Source: Cercis canadensis (Eukaryota > Streptophyta > Magnoliopsida > Fabales > Fabaceae). From it: a DNA stretch of 64,000 nt. Positions 11,961-24,400 of this stretch are shown piece by piece (position 1 is the stretch's first letter; the number at the start of each line of letters is the position of its first letter). The notes beneath the pieces are model-generated. The model worked only from the letters and a program-made list of their open reading frames with translations, had not been told where the DNA came from and did no database searches. The stretch spans positions 1-64,000 of the forward strand of contig QAOA01008121.1 in NCBI GenBank assembly GCA_003255065.1, in the 5' to 3' direction. Both the position numbers and the translations under genes were made by a program.

Positions 11961-12829
11961 AAAGCCACAGAGTAATAAATATAGAAGTTTGTGACTCTAG
12001 CTATAACTTCCACAGTTACCAAACCATTCAAGTTCTTTCTCTAAAGTCGTTTGGCAACGGTAGAAGTTTAAGTGTGAGTAATAAATGTAGGAGAAAAAAG
12101 AGAGCATAGAGTGCATGGAATGCACATAGATGGTGAAGCCTATCTATAAGCTGAATGAACTTGAATGGCAATGCGAGGATGTAATCCATTAATTACATGA
12201 AAAAATAGACTTAAAAAATGCTCCGAAGAGAATTGGAGAGATAAGCCATAACTCCCGAATTTTTGTAGGTGAGATTATCACAAGTTCGAATTTTGTACGT
12301 GAAATTGTGACTATCATGTTTTCATTTTAGCAAGAGAAACTCTATGAATAGATGAGAGTTCTCCTCAATTGATAGCATAGAGCGAATAATTCAGAAGTAG
12401 TTAATTAGATTATAAGAAAAATATCAAAGCTACTTAGAATTGTGAAATAGACAACTATATAGTGAATTGTGGGTATCACGCCAAAGATAATGTGAAATAC
12501 TTTTGAGTGCTCAATTGTGAAAAGCTTCAAGATTGTGATAATATACTTAAGAAAGTGAGAAACTCGAGAGAAAAATGCAAATACAAATATAAATATAAAT
12601 AAAAATGTGACATTTAGTAGCGTGTAATGTATATATATTTCTCCAAATACAAATACTTATACATAGGTAAACACAGATGATGAGCAAATTAGTGATTAAT
12701 TCATCATATGAATGAATTTTTATATCATTTCAACATGGACGAAGGCAGAAACAAAAAAAGAAAAGTACATTTCAATAAGAACAGTATTTTAACTGGCTTC
12801 CTCCAAAAGAACAGTAAGCTTTTAACTGC
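11961..12829. other. UGT 3' flank, no gene seen
   Basis: AT-rich DNA downstream of the gene at 12830. The part at 12690-12800 is also present at 6995-7090, next to the UGT relic. Nothing else is recognised. Confidence 0.5.
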
Positions 12830-15196
12830 TTATTGCCTATTTCTTGGCACTTCTATTATATCCCTGACAAACGCGTTGATGTTAGTTTCAGATGACCCAC
12901 CATTTGCAATTGCAAGCTGACATATCTGCTGAAGCTCTCTAGCTCTTTTCCTCATCTCTCTCACAGAATCACTATCCAAATCCATAAATTTTTGAAGCAG
13001 CACAGCAATGTCATCTTTTCTTACCAATGTGTCCACTTCAACCTCTTTCTTCACCCTCCACCCAACCTTCCAGTCCTCCACTATGAGCTTACTGCTTAAT
13101 AGTTGGTCCATAAGTATTGGGAAGGTAAGAAAAGGAACACCAGCAAAAACACCCTCTCTGGTAGAATTCCATCCACAATGAGACCAGAATCCCCCTATAG
13201 CAGGATGCAACAACACCCTCAATTGGTCACACCATTCCAAAGCTAATCCCATATCCCCACAAATCCCTTTCAACCTAGAAGCTTCTCCGCGTGCCACCCA
13301 CAAGAATCGAACACAACTTTCGCGTAAACCGGCTGCAATTTCATCAATTTGAGCACTTGAAACTGAGAGAAAGCTTCCTTGTGAGATGTACAACACCGAA
13401 CCAGAGGGTTGGTTGTCTAGCCATTTTAGGTAGCTGTAATCAGTGTGGTTAGTGCTTAGAGAGGGAGCGTCTCCAAGACTAAAATAAGGTATACTAGGGC
13501 CAATAGTGTAAATGGGTAAAGATAACTCTGCTTTTAAAGCATCAATGACCTGAGGTTCAAGCTCATAGATGGAAGGGAATAACAGATACTGTGCTTTGGC
13601 CACCCATGAAGCAGCTCTCTGCACCAATTGCAATGCTCGCTGGCTGCCAGAACTACCATCAATACAAGCAAAATCCACCAAACGTGTTGAGGAAAGTCCG
13701 GGGATATAATCCACACGTTTGTCACCTTTCTCTGATGCAACCAGACAAAGTAAAAGTCTCAGAAAGTGAATAAATTATACGTATCTTAATTAATTTAGCA
13801 AACATGAACTGAAGGAAAATGAACATGAGAATGTGTCAGTTTTATAAGCTAAGAATAAGAAATCGTCTTTTATTCTTAATGTTAAGCTAAAAGCAATAGA
13901 GAAATTAAATATCTCAGTTCTATCAGTTAATCTCTTTAGGAAACAAACTAGAAAGAATGATTGAGCCAATTAAAGGCTCGCTAAAAGTTTAAGACTTTGA
14001 GGAATTAATAAAATCAATAACCAAACAATTAAGAAGAATTAATTAAGAAAATTTATTACTCATTAAAAGTAGTTAAGCGCATGTGAAATTGAAGTAATTA
14101 TTTTTTTTAAAATAGTATATTAGTTACTATTAATTAAATAAGATGAGAGTGCATTAATTAACGGCATATATACATGAATTAATAAATTATACCATACACT
14201 TCCATTGTTAAATTAAAACTTCAAGATGTTTCTTATCAAATAAAAAAAATAAAAAAACTTCAAGATGTTAATGATATATGAATGAAATGGTACTTCCTTT
14301 AATAAAATGAATCAAAATATTTTTTTTTGATAACTCAAGAACATGACTTAACCCTAACCTTCACATAAATCAAAATATGGAAATCACATATTTTATTCTC
14401 AACATATACTATTTTTCCGTATCTCAAAGCGTTAAGCTTATTTGTTAACAAATTAAGATTTTGAGACAAAATTGTAAGAACAATAAATTATAACACAAAG
14501 ACTTAATTAGTAATCAAATTATTCAGTATTATAAAGTATAAAATCACTTTAAAATATTCCACAAAGAATAACTTTAAAATAGATTTCAAATGAGATTTTT
14601 CTATTTTCTTATTGTTTCCTCTATCGAAGAAATTAAGAAAGCAACCAAAGTAAACAAGAGTAATCTAATTTTCTAATTTCTCATTATTAAGTGGCCCCAC
14701 GGCTCTCACCTGACAAATTTATAGGGTAATCCCCATTTTGCTTGAAGAGATGGTAATGGTGGAAAACCGAGAACAACGACGCCGGCATTGGATAAAACGA
14801 CGCTACCGGAATATTCCTCCTGTTCCCAACACCAACCACCCAGAACAAGAAAGTATCATGAATGATCAATGTCGGCGGCGGCTCGAGCCGATCAAGCAGC
14901 TGCTGAAACGGCGCTTCCATATTTGTCATCACCGCGTCAACAAACGCCTTTATGTCCTTTGCGCGACCCAGCTCGGACGGGATAACATTGGGTATAGTGC
15001 TGAAGCGGATATTATCTGGCTTTGGCTCGGAGCCGATAAAGCCGAGCCATTCCTCGGTGACGACGAAGGTGACCAGGAGATCAGTATTCTTAGATGCAAG
15101 TAACTTGCAGAGATTCATAACGGGGTTGATGTGGCCCCGACCTGGGTAGGGCATGGCCACGACGTGGCCGGAGATGGCCGGTGGAGCAGATTCCAT
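12830..15196 (-). CDS. UGT87A: UDP-glycosyltransferase, UGT87A type (gene B)
   Basis: Two exons, 15196-14710 and 13731-12830, joined in phase 1 (TCAG|GTGAGA donor, TTGCATCAG acceptor) to encode 462 residues. Exon 1 begins MESAPPAISGHVVAMPYPGR and keeps the standard GRGHINP loop with the catalytic His. The expected partner Asp sits in the IIHDTFLF segment. Exon 2 starts with DYIPGLSSTRLVDF, the acceptor-domain entry seen in UGT87A proteins. It contains a complete PSPG box (WCDQLRVLLHPAIGGF, HCGWNS, ending DQ). The closest relative in the window is the gene at 38884. Arabidopsis UGT87A2 is linked to flowering time; the substrate here is unknown. No lesion seen. Confidence 0.93.
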
Positions 15197-15265
15197 ATGA
15201 AATTCCAGATGGTAGGTGATGGAAATTATGAAAGAGAGAAGAGAGTAAAAGCAAAACCTAAGGCT

Positions 15266-15273
15266 CTATATAT
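15266..15273 (-). promoter_or_regulatory. TATA box of UGT gene B
   Basis: TATATA lies 70-77 bases upstream of the start codon at 15196, a normal distance for a plant core promoter with a short leader. The same stretch is repeated at about 16703-16710 without a gene behind it. Confidence 0.5.
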
Positions 15274-15584
15274 GCCAATGTAATGAATTTCTTTGCTAAT
15301 AGCTATGACTATGAGTCTATGACCACGAGTTATGACTAGTATGTCATTTCTTGTGATAGATGGTCAAAGAGTCACTCTGACTGTGGTAGGGGAAAAGAGA
15401 AGGTTGGTTGTCTTGGAGGACACGTTCACGGCTTGGAAGGGAATGAGCACAAGTGGGAAGAAAAACATTCAAAGAAATCATTTAAATTGGCATTTTCTTA
15501 GACATTGATATTGTCTTTGGAAACATGTGACTTCTGACCATTTTAACCCCTTCACTATAGCGAAAAGATGAGTAGGTGTATTTG

Positions 15585-15996
15585 ATAACACAGCCACCGG
15601 AATATTCCTCCGATTCGCCACCGTTGTTGGCCACCGCAGCTCAACATCGCCGATGATGGCAGTCACCGGCGGCTCAAGCCGAACTAGAAGCTTCTCAACT
15701 GGGGCTTCCATTTTCCTCATAGCAGCTTCGAAGAAGGCACATACATCAGCTACTTTTTGATTCTCAGGGGGAATTACATTATTGGGGATGGAAGCGAAGC
15801 GAATGTTATCTGGCTTAGGATCGGAGCCGATGTAGCCGAGCCACTCTTGAGTGACGACGGCAGTAACAAGAATTTCATTGGGTTTTCTTGAAGCTATTGA
15901 TTTGCAGAGATTGATCATGCAGTTGATGTGGCTTCGATGTGGATAAGGCACAGCCACCACATGTCCAGTGAAGCTTGTTGGAAGTGAAATTTCCGT
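15585..15996 (-). pseudogene. UGT87A exon 1 fragment (gene A type)
   Basis: About 410 bases match exon 1 of gene A at about 97% by eye, from the start codon to the AVL segment, and then stop abruptly in unrelated sequence. The start codon is ACG instead of ATG (15996-15994). There is no second exon. Homology continues upstream to about 16340, so promoter and exon 1 were copied together. Non-functional as a transferase. Confidence 0.88.
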
Positions 15997-16159
15997 TGGA
16001 AGCTATGAGATGAGGTCTGCTTCTCCGGTCAACTTCTGTTCAAGTTTTTGCTGCGAGTGGAAAAGTCTGCTACTCGCCTCCTATGAGTAGAACGTGGCTA
16101 TTTTTTTTTTATTTCCTATCACCCTCTATCTATCAACGAGTAGATCACAGCTAGAGTGG

Positions 16160-16680
16160 GAAACAAGTCAGCTCGGCCGATTGACCAATTTAGTCCGTTT
16201 TTATTTGAGTTGTTATATTGTCAACTCAATCTAATCTTTTATGGGTTGTGGACTAAAAAAATGTCATCTCATTGTTTTTAATTATTTTAAAATTTTTTAA
16301 ACTATTTTTATTTATAATTAAGGTAAAAATTAATAAAAATTTAGCCTTTGTTTTTTAGTTCTTTTAAGTTAACTTGTTAATGAATTTAATTGAATAAAAC
16401 AAAATATACATAAAATAATAAATAAAATAAAAATAAAAAAATAAATATATAAAAAAATACGTGTAAGTGTAAATTTAAAATAAAAATGTATAAGTAATAA
16501 AATAAATTGTAGTAATATATACTTTTAAATAAAGAGTAAAATCCTTTTTTCGTCATTGAAAAATTCAACAAATGATAAATTAGTCTTTCAAAATATTTCG
16601 ATAACAATTAGGTCATTGAATTATTATTCCGTTTGACAAATTAATCTTTTGTCTGGTGACGTTCAGTGAGGTTGAATGAA
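16160..16680. repeat. Truncated dispersed repeat plus MITE-end fragment
   Basis: Positions 16160-16540 belong to the same family as 11396-11960. From 16541 the sequence GAGTAAAATCC followed by TTTTTTCGTCATTG resembles one end of the MITE at 35355-35597, but the opposite end is missing. Confidence 0.45.
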
Positions 16681-17021
16681 ATTTAAAAGCAAAACCTAAG
16701 GCTCTATATATGCCAATGTAATGAATTTCTTTGCTAATAGCTATGACTATGAGTCTATGACCATGAGTTATGACTAGTATGTTATTTCTTGGGATAGATG
16801 GTCAAATTGAGTCACTCTGATTGTGGTAGGGGAAAAGAGAAAGGTGGTTGTCTTGGACACGTTCATGGCTTGGCAAAAGAAAGAAAAAAGGACATGTTCA
16901 TGCATTTATGCTTTATTTGGAAGGGAATGAGCAAAAGTGGGAAGAAAAGCATTCAAAGAAATAATTTAAATTGGCATTTTCTTTGACATTGACATTGTCT
17001 TTGGAAACATGTGACTTCCGG

Positions 17022-17250
17022 GGCAATTTGACAAAAATAATACAAGTGGACAAAATATTTACCTATATAGTGCACATTTGAAAGTATTTACCTCAAAGGG
17101 GCAGTTTTGATTTTTTTAATAATTTTCGAGTTTAAGTTAATCACAGTTTATCAACTCTAAAACCGTGAATCAACTGAACACGGTTCAGGAAATTTTCACC
17201 AAAGCGTGATCACTGTGCATCCATATTTCTCGACTATTCAGGTCACGATT
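17022..17250 (+). repeat. MULE terminal inverted repeat, left outer end
   Basis: About 225 bases that match the inverse of 34815-35045 almost throughout, including GTGCACATTTGAAAGTATTT and the ACCGTGAATCAACTGAACAC segment. Long TIRs of this size are typical of MULEs. Confidence 0.88.
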
Positions 17251-17760
17251 TTGTAGCATTGTGGTCACGGTTTGGAATGGCTAAGGTCACGGTTTGGAAG
17301 TGGTTTGGGTCACGGTTTGGGAGTGGTTTGGGTCACGATTTTCCTGCTTTGGTGGTCACGGTTTGGTTGTTCTTGTTGGTCACGGTTTTGTGCTTTGGTT
17401 GGTGATGGTTTTTGTGCTTTGGTTTGTCACTGTTTTGTGCTTTGGTTGGTCACGGTTTGGAAAGTCTTTGAGTCACGGTTTTGGGGCAATTCACCAACAG
17501 TTTGTATCTTGAAGGTAACGGTTTGGGAAGTTAACTGGTCAGGGTTTTACGGCTTTTTGTTTGACTCACGGTTTCGATGCATTGGAGGTCACAGTTTTGC
17601 ATGCTTTTGTGGTTAGGGTTTTGCATGCTTTGACTCACGGTTTTGCAGCATTTTGTGGTAACGGTTTTGTGCATATGTGGTAACGGTTTTGGTGCAATTG
17701 AAGTGACGGTTTTGCAAGTATTTGAGTTACGTTTTTTTACCTATTTGAAGTCATTTTTTG
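17243..17760 (+). repeat. Subterminal array of GTCACGGTTT motifs (left)
   Basis: About twenty degenerate units of GGTCACGGTTTTG, spaced irregularly at 15-35 bases, directly inside the TIR. Long open frames here are by-products of the repetition. Clustered copies at both ends of the element suggest transposase binding sites, which is inference. Confidence 0.85.
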
Positions 17761-17931
17761 AACAAAGATGTGATGTAAATAATAGGGAAAACCGTGACCC
17801 CTTATCCTAAAAGAGTGGCTTATTTGGTTAAGGCGTGTTCACTCTTTGCAGTAAAGCGTGTTTTACCTGAATAGGATTTTTCGGAAAAGCGTGAAAGAAT
17901 GCTGCTAAAGCGTGAAGGGGTCTATAAATAC

Positions 17932-18427
17932 CAGCTCCTGAATCATTTGTTATCGCAAAATTGGTGTGAAAGCTGAAAGTTAGTGCGAGAGATTGACGTG
18001 AAGCAGGAGTGCTGTGAAAATTTTGAACTTCTGAAGGTATTTATATTTTATATTCTTAATTTTAGATATATTTTAACTGTAATATATATTTAAATGTTAG
18101 AGTATTAAATATTAGTAAATTTTTTTTAATAATAATTATTTATTGATTAAATTAAAAATAAAGTTTAGATAATTGTGTATGTTAATTGAGTTAAATTTTA
18201 TAAGTATAAAGATGTGCAATTATTTATAGAGTAATTGTGATATTATTACATATAGTTATTGATAGAATGCTAGTTAGTATAAAGATATGCAATTATTTAT
18301 AGAGCAGATGTGATATTATTTATAGAGTAGTTGTGATATTATTACGTATAATTATTGATAGAAATTTTGTTAGTATAAAAATGCAATAATATTTATAAAC
18401 TAATTGTGGCTGAAACAAATATTTTAG
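17932..18427 (+). promoter_or_regulatory. Transposase core promoter and 5' UTR intron
   Basis: A TATAAATA box at 17932-17939 is followed by a leader and a likely intron in the 5' untranslated region. The donor is CTGAAG|GTATTT at 18037 and the acceptor ATATTTTAG ends at 18427, eight bases before the transposase ATG. The mirror-image TATA in the right copy is at 34103-34110. Confidence 0.6.
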
Positions 18428-18434
18428 GAAGAAG

Positions 18435-21221
18435 ATGCATATATTAATACACCATAATGGTCGAATATATAATAGACCCCAAGGTGTGATGTGTGAGGGA
18501 GCTTCAATCTATGGGTTAAACTTGAAGAACACTTGTGGATTAGATAGATTAAAGTTTCATATCCACAAGAAGATGAGACTTGAAGCAAATCAAATAGTTG
18601 AGAAGATAATTTATAGATTCCCAGTTTCAGTTAATCCATTATTTTATCTTTCATTTGAATTGGGATCTGATGGAGATGTTGAGATGATGTATGAGAGTAA
18701 TGCCAAATATTCTACTTTGGGTCCAATTGAGATATATGTTGACATTACGACCATGAATGTTGGTGGAGATGGAGGCCAAGCTGAAACTGTTGTAATTGGC
18801 CCAAGTTCATTTCCTTGTTCGAATCATCCTTATAGTCAAGTGGGAATAGAAGCTGACTCTTGTTATCAACCGAAAGTTGGTTCACATGCAATTCATTATA
18901 GTTTAGGTACTTCTAGTCAAACGCATATGGTAGAAGGAGGCTATCGCTATGAAAATAACGACCCTTGGCTAAGTTCAGATGTTCGAGGTGGTGACATTGA
19001 AGTGAATGAAGTTATATTAAGCCAACGTGGAGGTGAACAAGAAAATATTAGTCGGGGCAATTCACCAGGTGATCCTCTAATTGACAGTAATGATGATGAA
19101 GATGCTGATTGCAGATCAGACAGTGGAGAATCAAGTGGTGATGATGCAGGGGAAGACGTTCCAGATCTTAATGTGGAGGCATTGATCCAAGACCCAAGTG
19201 CTGCAAGGGCTGAACATGTTGCACCAATACAAGCAATAATTGCACCGCATTATGGAATCATTGATTGGGGAGCAATGCAGATAGTTGACGATAATGACCA
19301 AGTAACAGGGTACAGTGAATGGCAGAAAGGGGATGAATTCATGATCGGGCAGAAATTCAAAACAAAAGATGATCTCCAATTAGCTATAAAACAATACTCT
19401 CTTCATGCAAACCAATGTTTTCATGTGAAGGAGTCCAAACCGAATAAATTGAGTTTGATATGTTCAAACAATGCTGATGGATGTCATTGGAGACTTCGGG
19501 CATGCTTACGTACCAGGAGCAAAGTATGGGAGATTAGAAAGTATAATGGGCCTCATACTTGCACAAATGCAATCTTGTCACAGGATCATGACAAACTAGA
19601 CATTCAGGTGATTGCAGCTGCCATTACTGGAATGGTTCAAGAGAATGCTGGCGTGCCTATAAAAATGATACAAGAGCGCATAAAAGGCATGTACTCATAT
19701 CAAATATCATACCGAAAAGCGTGGAAAGCAAGAGAAAGAGTGATCGCTACTGTGTATGGTGATTGGAAGCAAAGTTATGATTTATTGCCTAGGTGGATGG
19801 CCGCACTTCAAATGCATGCACCAGGAACGGTGGTTCAATGGTGTCTTGATGATCGATGGATGGGTAAGCCATCTAATGACCCTACGTTAAAGAGATTTAA
19901 GCGTGTCTTCTGGGCATTCAAGCCATGCATTAATGTATTTAAATTCTGCAAGCCAGTTGTCCAGATTGATGGAACTTTTCTGTACGGAAAATACAGTGGA
20001 ACTCTACTCATCGCCACCACACAATATGGCAGTAGGTCACCACTACCTTTAGCTTATGCAATTGTAGAAGGTGAGACAAAAGATGCATGGTCATGATTTT
20101 TAACCCATGTCAGGCAGTACGTGGTTGAGAACATTCAAAATCTGGCTTTAATTTCAGACCATCATGTTAGCATCTTAGCTGTAATTGAAGATGAGCAAGT
20201 CGGTTGGCGTCCACCATTGGGACATCATTTTTTCTGCTTGCGTCACGTGATGAGCAATTGGAACAATGCTTTTAAAAATATTGACGTGAAACATCAAATC
20301 TACAGAGCTGGTGAGAATCTTAGTTTGTTAACTAAATTAAATATTATATAACTAGAGGTTTAATTTTTGTAAATGTCTTTCACAGGTGTTCAGTTTGAGT
20401 CTAAGAAGTTCAACGACTTAATGACAGACATCAAAATCGCCTGTTCCGATGAGCGTGCATGGCAGTATATAAGTGATATTGATCCTGAGAAATGGACGCA
20501 ACATGGTGATACTAATGGAAGACGATTTGGCTTAATGACAACCAATCTAGCTGAAAATGTGAACGGCACGTTGAAGGGGGTTCGTAGTATGCCTATCACA
20601 GCCCTTGTAATAGCTACATATTACAGAATGAACCATATTTTTATTGAAAGCCGAGAAATGGCTCATGCAAGGTTAGCGAGTAGACAAATGTGGACAGATG
20701 ATGCAGATCAGAAGATGCGAGACAATGGTCAGTATGCTTCTTCACATCGAACAACTTTATTTGATAGAGAAACTGGATCTTTTGAAGTAGAGGAGACATT
20801 TGACTTGAGCGGAAGGGCGAGCGAGCGAATTTTTCCCTTAAACTTAAGAGATAAATGGTGTGGGTGTGGTCGATTTCAAGCACTTCATATTCCTTGTTCA
20901 CACGCGATAGCTGCTTGTGCTTCTATTAGAGTCGATGCATGGGGTTACGTGAATCAAGTATATTCGACGCAGAATTTAGTTAATGCGTACGGTGGCAAGT
21001 TTACACCAATTGGTGGAGAACCAGAATGGCCAACGATACAGGGTTTGACTATCATCCCTAACCCCTCGAAACTACGGGCCAAAGGTAGACCCAAGTCAAC
21101 TCGCATACGTAACGAAATGGATTGGGGTGAAAGCTCACGGAGTGCATTACGATGCGGGCTGTGTCGCATGGAAGGACATAACCGGCGTAGCTGTCCAAAC
21201 AGAAGACAAGATCAACCATAA
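18435..21221 (+). pseudogene. MURA-like MULE transposase, left copy (one premature stop)
   Basis: DDE transposase of the left MULE, which would cut and reinsert the element in the nucleus. Two coding exons, 18435-20310 and 20386-21221, with a 75-base intron, span 904 codons including the stop. In order: an N-terminal region with an acidic stretch, a MuDR-type zinc-binding DNA-binding domain (residues about 300-385, ending NGPHTC), the MULE catalytic domain (QIDGTFL near 508, LISDHH near 572, NLAENVNG near 680), a SWIM zinc finger (CGCGRFQALHIPCSH, about 784-806), and a C-terminal CCHC knuckle (about 882-896). An in-frame TGA at 20094-20096 replaces Trp, which the right copy retains. Without readthrough the product ends inside the catalytic domain. 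Confidence 0.9.
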
Positions 21222-21474
21222 TTAAGACTGTCATATTATTTTATCTGAACTTAGTTAATCGTTACTTAAATTTATCTCATATGAATGTTTATATTCAAGT
21301 TAGTTCTTAGTAACCATATTTTCGACATTAGGTACATTATTTATTATAATCTGAAGTGCTTTTACTTATATTGTTTTCACAAAAGATAGGAACTACACAC
21401 ATATTATCAAATATTATCAAATCTACAAGCCTACACACATATTACATATTACAATATTAAAAATAGAAAGGTAA

Positions 21475-24400
21475 CTACATGTTATCAAATCTACTACCAG
21501 TGAAGCACGTCCTAGGGTGTTTGTCACGAGTCGACCGTCTTCGTTGACCCCTAGGTTGGGGAGCTAGAAGAGGCGTCGGCTGCGGAGGATCATCATACAC
21601 GTCCGTAAAAAAGTAATCATATACATCATCTAATCTCAATCCGGTAGGATCAGCACCTATGTTTCCCCGATCAATATGAGGACTCCCAATGGGAGTAGCC
21701 AAAGGTTCGGCATACATGTCACCCAAAGCAGCTCGTGATGTCCCTACTGTCAGGTCTAGACACACATCAAGATCTACACCAAGCGCTGATTAGGGAAGAC
21801 TAGTGTTAGTGCCAAACATGTTGTGCTGAAGTGAAGGCATGACCACGCTACATGCAATTCCAGACGAACTGGCCTCAGGTCCATCAAACTGAGAACGGTC
21901 CCTCGACATAGAGCGTAATACCGGGCTCCGATGCGATGGCCCCACCATATCAGTGGCCTCCTCTACTGGCCTGTAGTAATCAGAAAACTGTGACATGCCC
22001 TCACGCTGATTATGTGTCATATCCTCCGACTGATCATGTGTCATACAATCTCCTTCAGGCTGACCCTGACTCATGTGAGGACCCTGAGTCTGCCCCATCG
22101 ACGCCCACTGGGCAAACTGTGTTCCCCAACTAGGATTAACTAACCCGTACTTAGCAAAGAGTTGGGTCATATCACCCTGAAATGAAGAATACTGATCTGC
22201 AGTCCAATATGGAGGTGTGACAAATGATTCCCCATGAAATGGTTGGCTCGGTTGAAAGGGATGTGCTGGATGGTAAGGTTGCTGGAACCCATGCATCCCC
22301 TGAAACTGGGAGCTATGCTCAAAAATAGGGGGCGGCTGCAAGGAAACGCCCTCATGCTGCTGTTGCTGATGATGATATGCAGGTACAGAACAAGGGGGAG
22401 GCTGCGCCTCAGTCTGAACGGGAGGAGTCTGCTGTGGGACCGGAGCATGAGGCTGTGGAGGAGGCATATGGGCCTGTACATAATATGTCATCTGAGGTTA
22501 ATGTTCATTTAAAATTGAAGCGCAAAATATACGTTATCCACACATGCAACTGACCTGGTCACCAGGCATGAGGTTAGTCGGACTCATCCACCTACGCGTG
22601 ATCCGGAGATACCAAGGCATGTAATCTGCAGTGACTCCTATATCCCCAACACACGGCACGATGTTATTGCGTCGCAATCTCCGCGCCTGGCAATACGCCT
22701 CATGGTACTGTGTCCATACTCTATCCTGGTTCCCTCTCATGGTAATCCTCTCTAATCGAGAGGAATACGGTTCAGAGGCAATGGGTATGCCCTGACAACC
22801 TTCGAACTGCCGTAACACTCTGTTCGGATAGTGCATCTCCACCACGCTAAAGCATACTAATGGGACCCGCGCCGCCCATATGTCACGTCCAGCTCAGCAG
22901 TAAGGTGGCAGCTGCGCTCTGCAATAAGGTTGCCACATAACCTATGATTTACAAAAAAAAAAACACAAAGAAAAAAAATTTAAATTAAAACTTCATTTAA
23001 AACATATAAAAGTGGATTACATCAATTGTAAGAAGTAGTAATAATGACTTATCTTACATCATTAACATTCAGACGATCAAAATATTGTCGATACCCTGCT
23101 AAATCATTGTCCACATCCATGTCTCTATAACTGAGGGAGTGTTTCCACCTAATATATTAATTTAAATTAACAAAATATCGACATCAATTACGTGACAACT
23201 TAATTAAGATATACACATTGTAATTTATTTTGCACATATACAAATAACGATATAATTAAACCACAAACCTGCATGCAAGTGGTCCGTGAGGTCTTCTACC
23301 CTGCCGCGGAGGAACAGGAGAGATTTTAGGAAATCTCTCATAAGCCCACACCTCTAGCAAGAACGCACAGCCTGCAAGCTCCACTGTGCGGCCAAGAGAC
23401 AACCTGCATAGGGACCTATAAAGGTTCGCCAACACTGCAGATCCCCAGCTAATACGACCTGCAGCATCCCAATCCTCCAACAACTTTAGGTACATAAGGT
23501 GCACATAGTTACCAGTGGCGTCAGGGAGCAACCATCCCCCAAGCATCCGCAATATATGTGCTCTCGCGTGATACTGTATCTCCAACTCGGTAGCATCGTC
23601 TGGTAGTACAGCAAATGTGTCTTGCAACCAAGTCATCTTTACTCTACCACCATACAAAGCATCCTCATCTGGCACAGCACCAAGCAACTCCTGTGTTAGC
23701 TCCTGCCAGTCATGCTCACTACAACCATTGAGAATGTTACCATCAACAGGAAGTCCTAATAAAATCTCAACATCCTGTAAAGTAACTGTTAACTCCCCTT
23801 CTGTCATGTGGAATGTGCGTGTTTCTGGTCGCCATCGTTCACTCAAGGCAGACAGCAACTCCCTATTAACTTTTAGAGGAGTCACTAATGCAGCCCCTCC
23901 AAAACCTGCTCTGCGAATATAAGGCATCAATCTATCATCATCTGGTGGCTCAACTATACGGTTACGCGGTTTTATAAGTCTCTCCACCTGCAATAATTTT
24001 GTTAACAGATTAACCATAATTCTAAAAAATTGCTCAAATATCCAAACTAAGCAGAAATTAAACAAATATATAAATCAAGCATCAAAATTTTACAACTATA
24101 AACACTAAACCTTATACCTCTAAGCTAAACCTCAAACCCAAACCATATCCATAATCCGCGTAACCTAAAACATCAAATCTTATATCCAAACTCGATACAC
24201 CAAATTCGAAACCACATTTCCATTCACAAAACTACAAAACATGAAACCTAACTCCATATCCCATTGTCATATCCTAAACCTTAAACTTGAAACCCTTTAT
24301 TATTTTTTATAACCCTAAACTCTGATCCCCAAAATTAAAACTCAAAACCCTAACTAAAAACTCAATAACATTTCTCTTTCTAAAACCCCAAACCCTAACT

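Larger units (their letters stand above)
15234..17018. repeat. Duplicated UGT promoter segment with a gene fragment between
   Basis: The upstream region of gene B (15234-15590) is repeated at 16683-17018. Both start at GCAAAACCTAAGGCTCTATA and share GTCTTTGGAAACATGTGACT. The second copy is interrupted by the large MULE insertion and resumes at 35046 with TAGCGAAAAGATTAGTAGGT. The first copy is uninterrupted and shows the sequence before insertion. Confidence 0.8.

Noticed and set aside
14738..15149. Plus-strand frames opposite UGT exon 1
   Set aside because: They are antisense shadows; the minus strand has the catalytic motifs and the splice donor.
17272..17616. Open frames rich in Trp, Gly and Ser-Arg-Phe repeats (also at 25609-26106 and 34495-34773)
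   Set aside because: They are translations of the non-coding subterminal motif arrays, and the frames are open in several phases at once.
22167..22512. Open frames antisense or out of frame inside the PMD tail, and similar ones opposite the transposase
   Set aside because: The main frame is supported by splice sites, domain content and a mirror copy; these are shadows of it.
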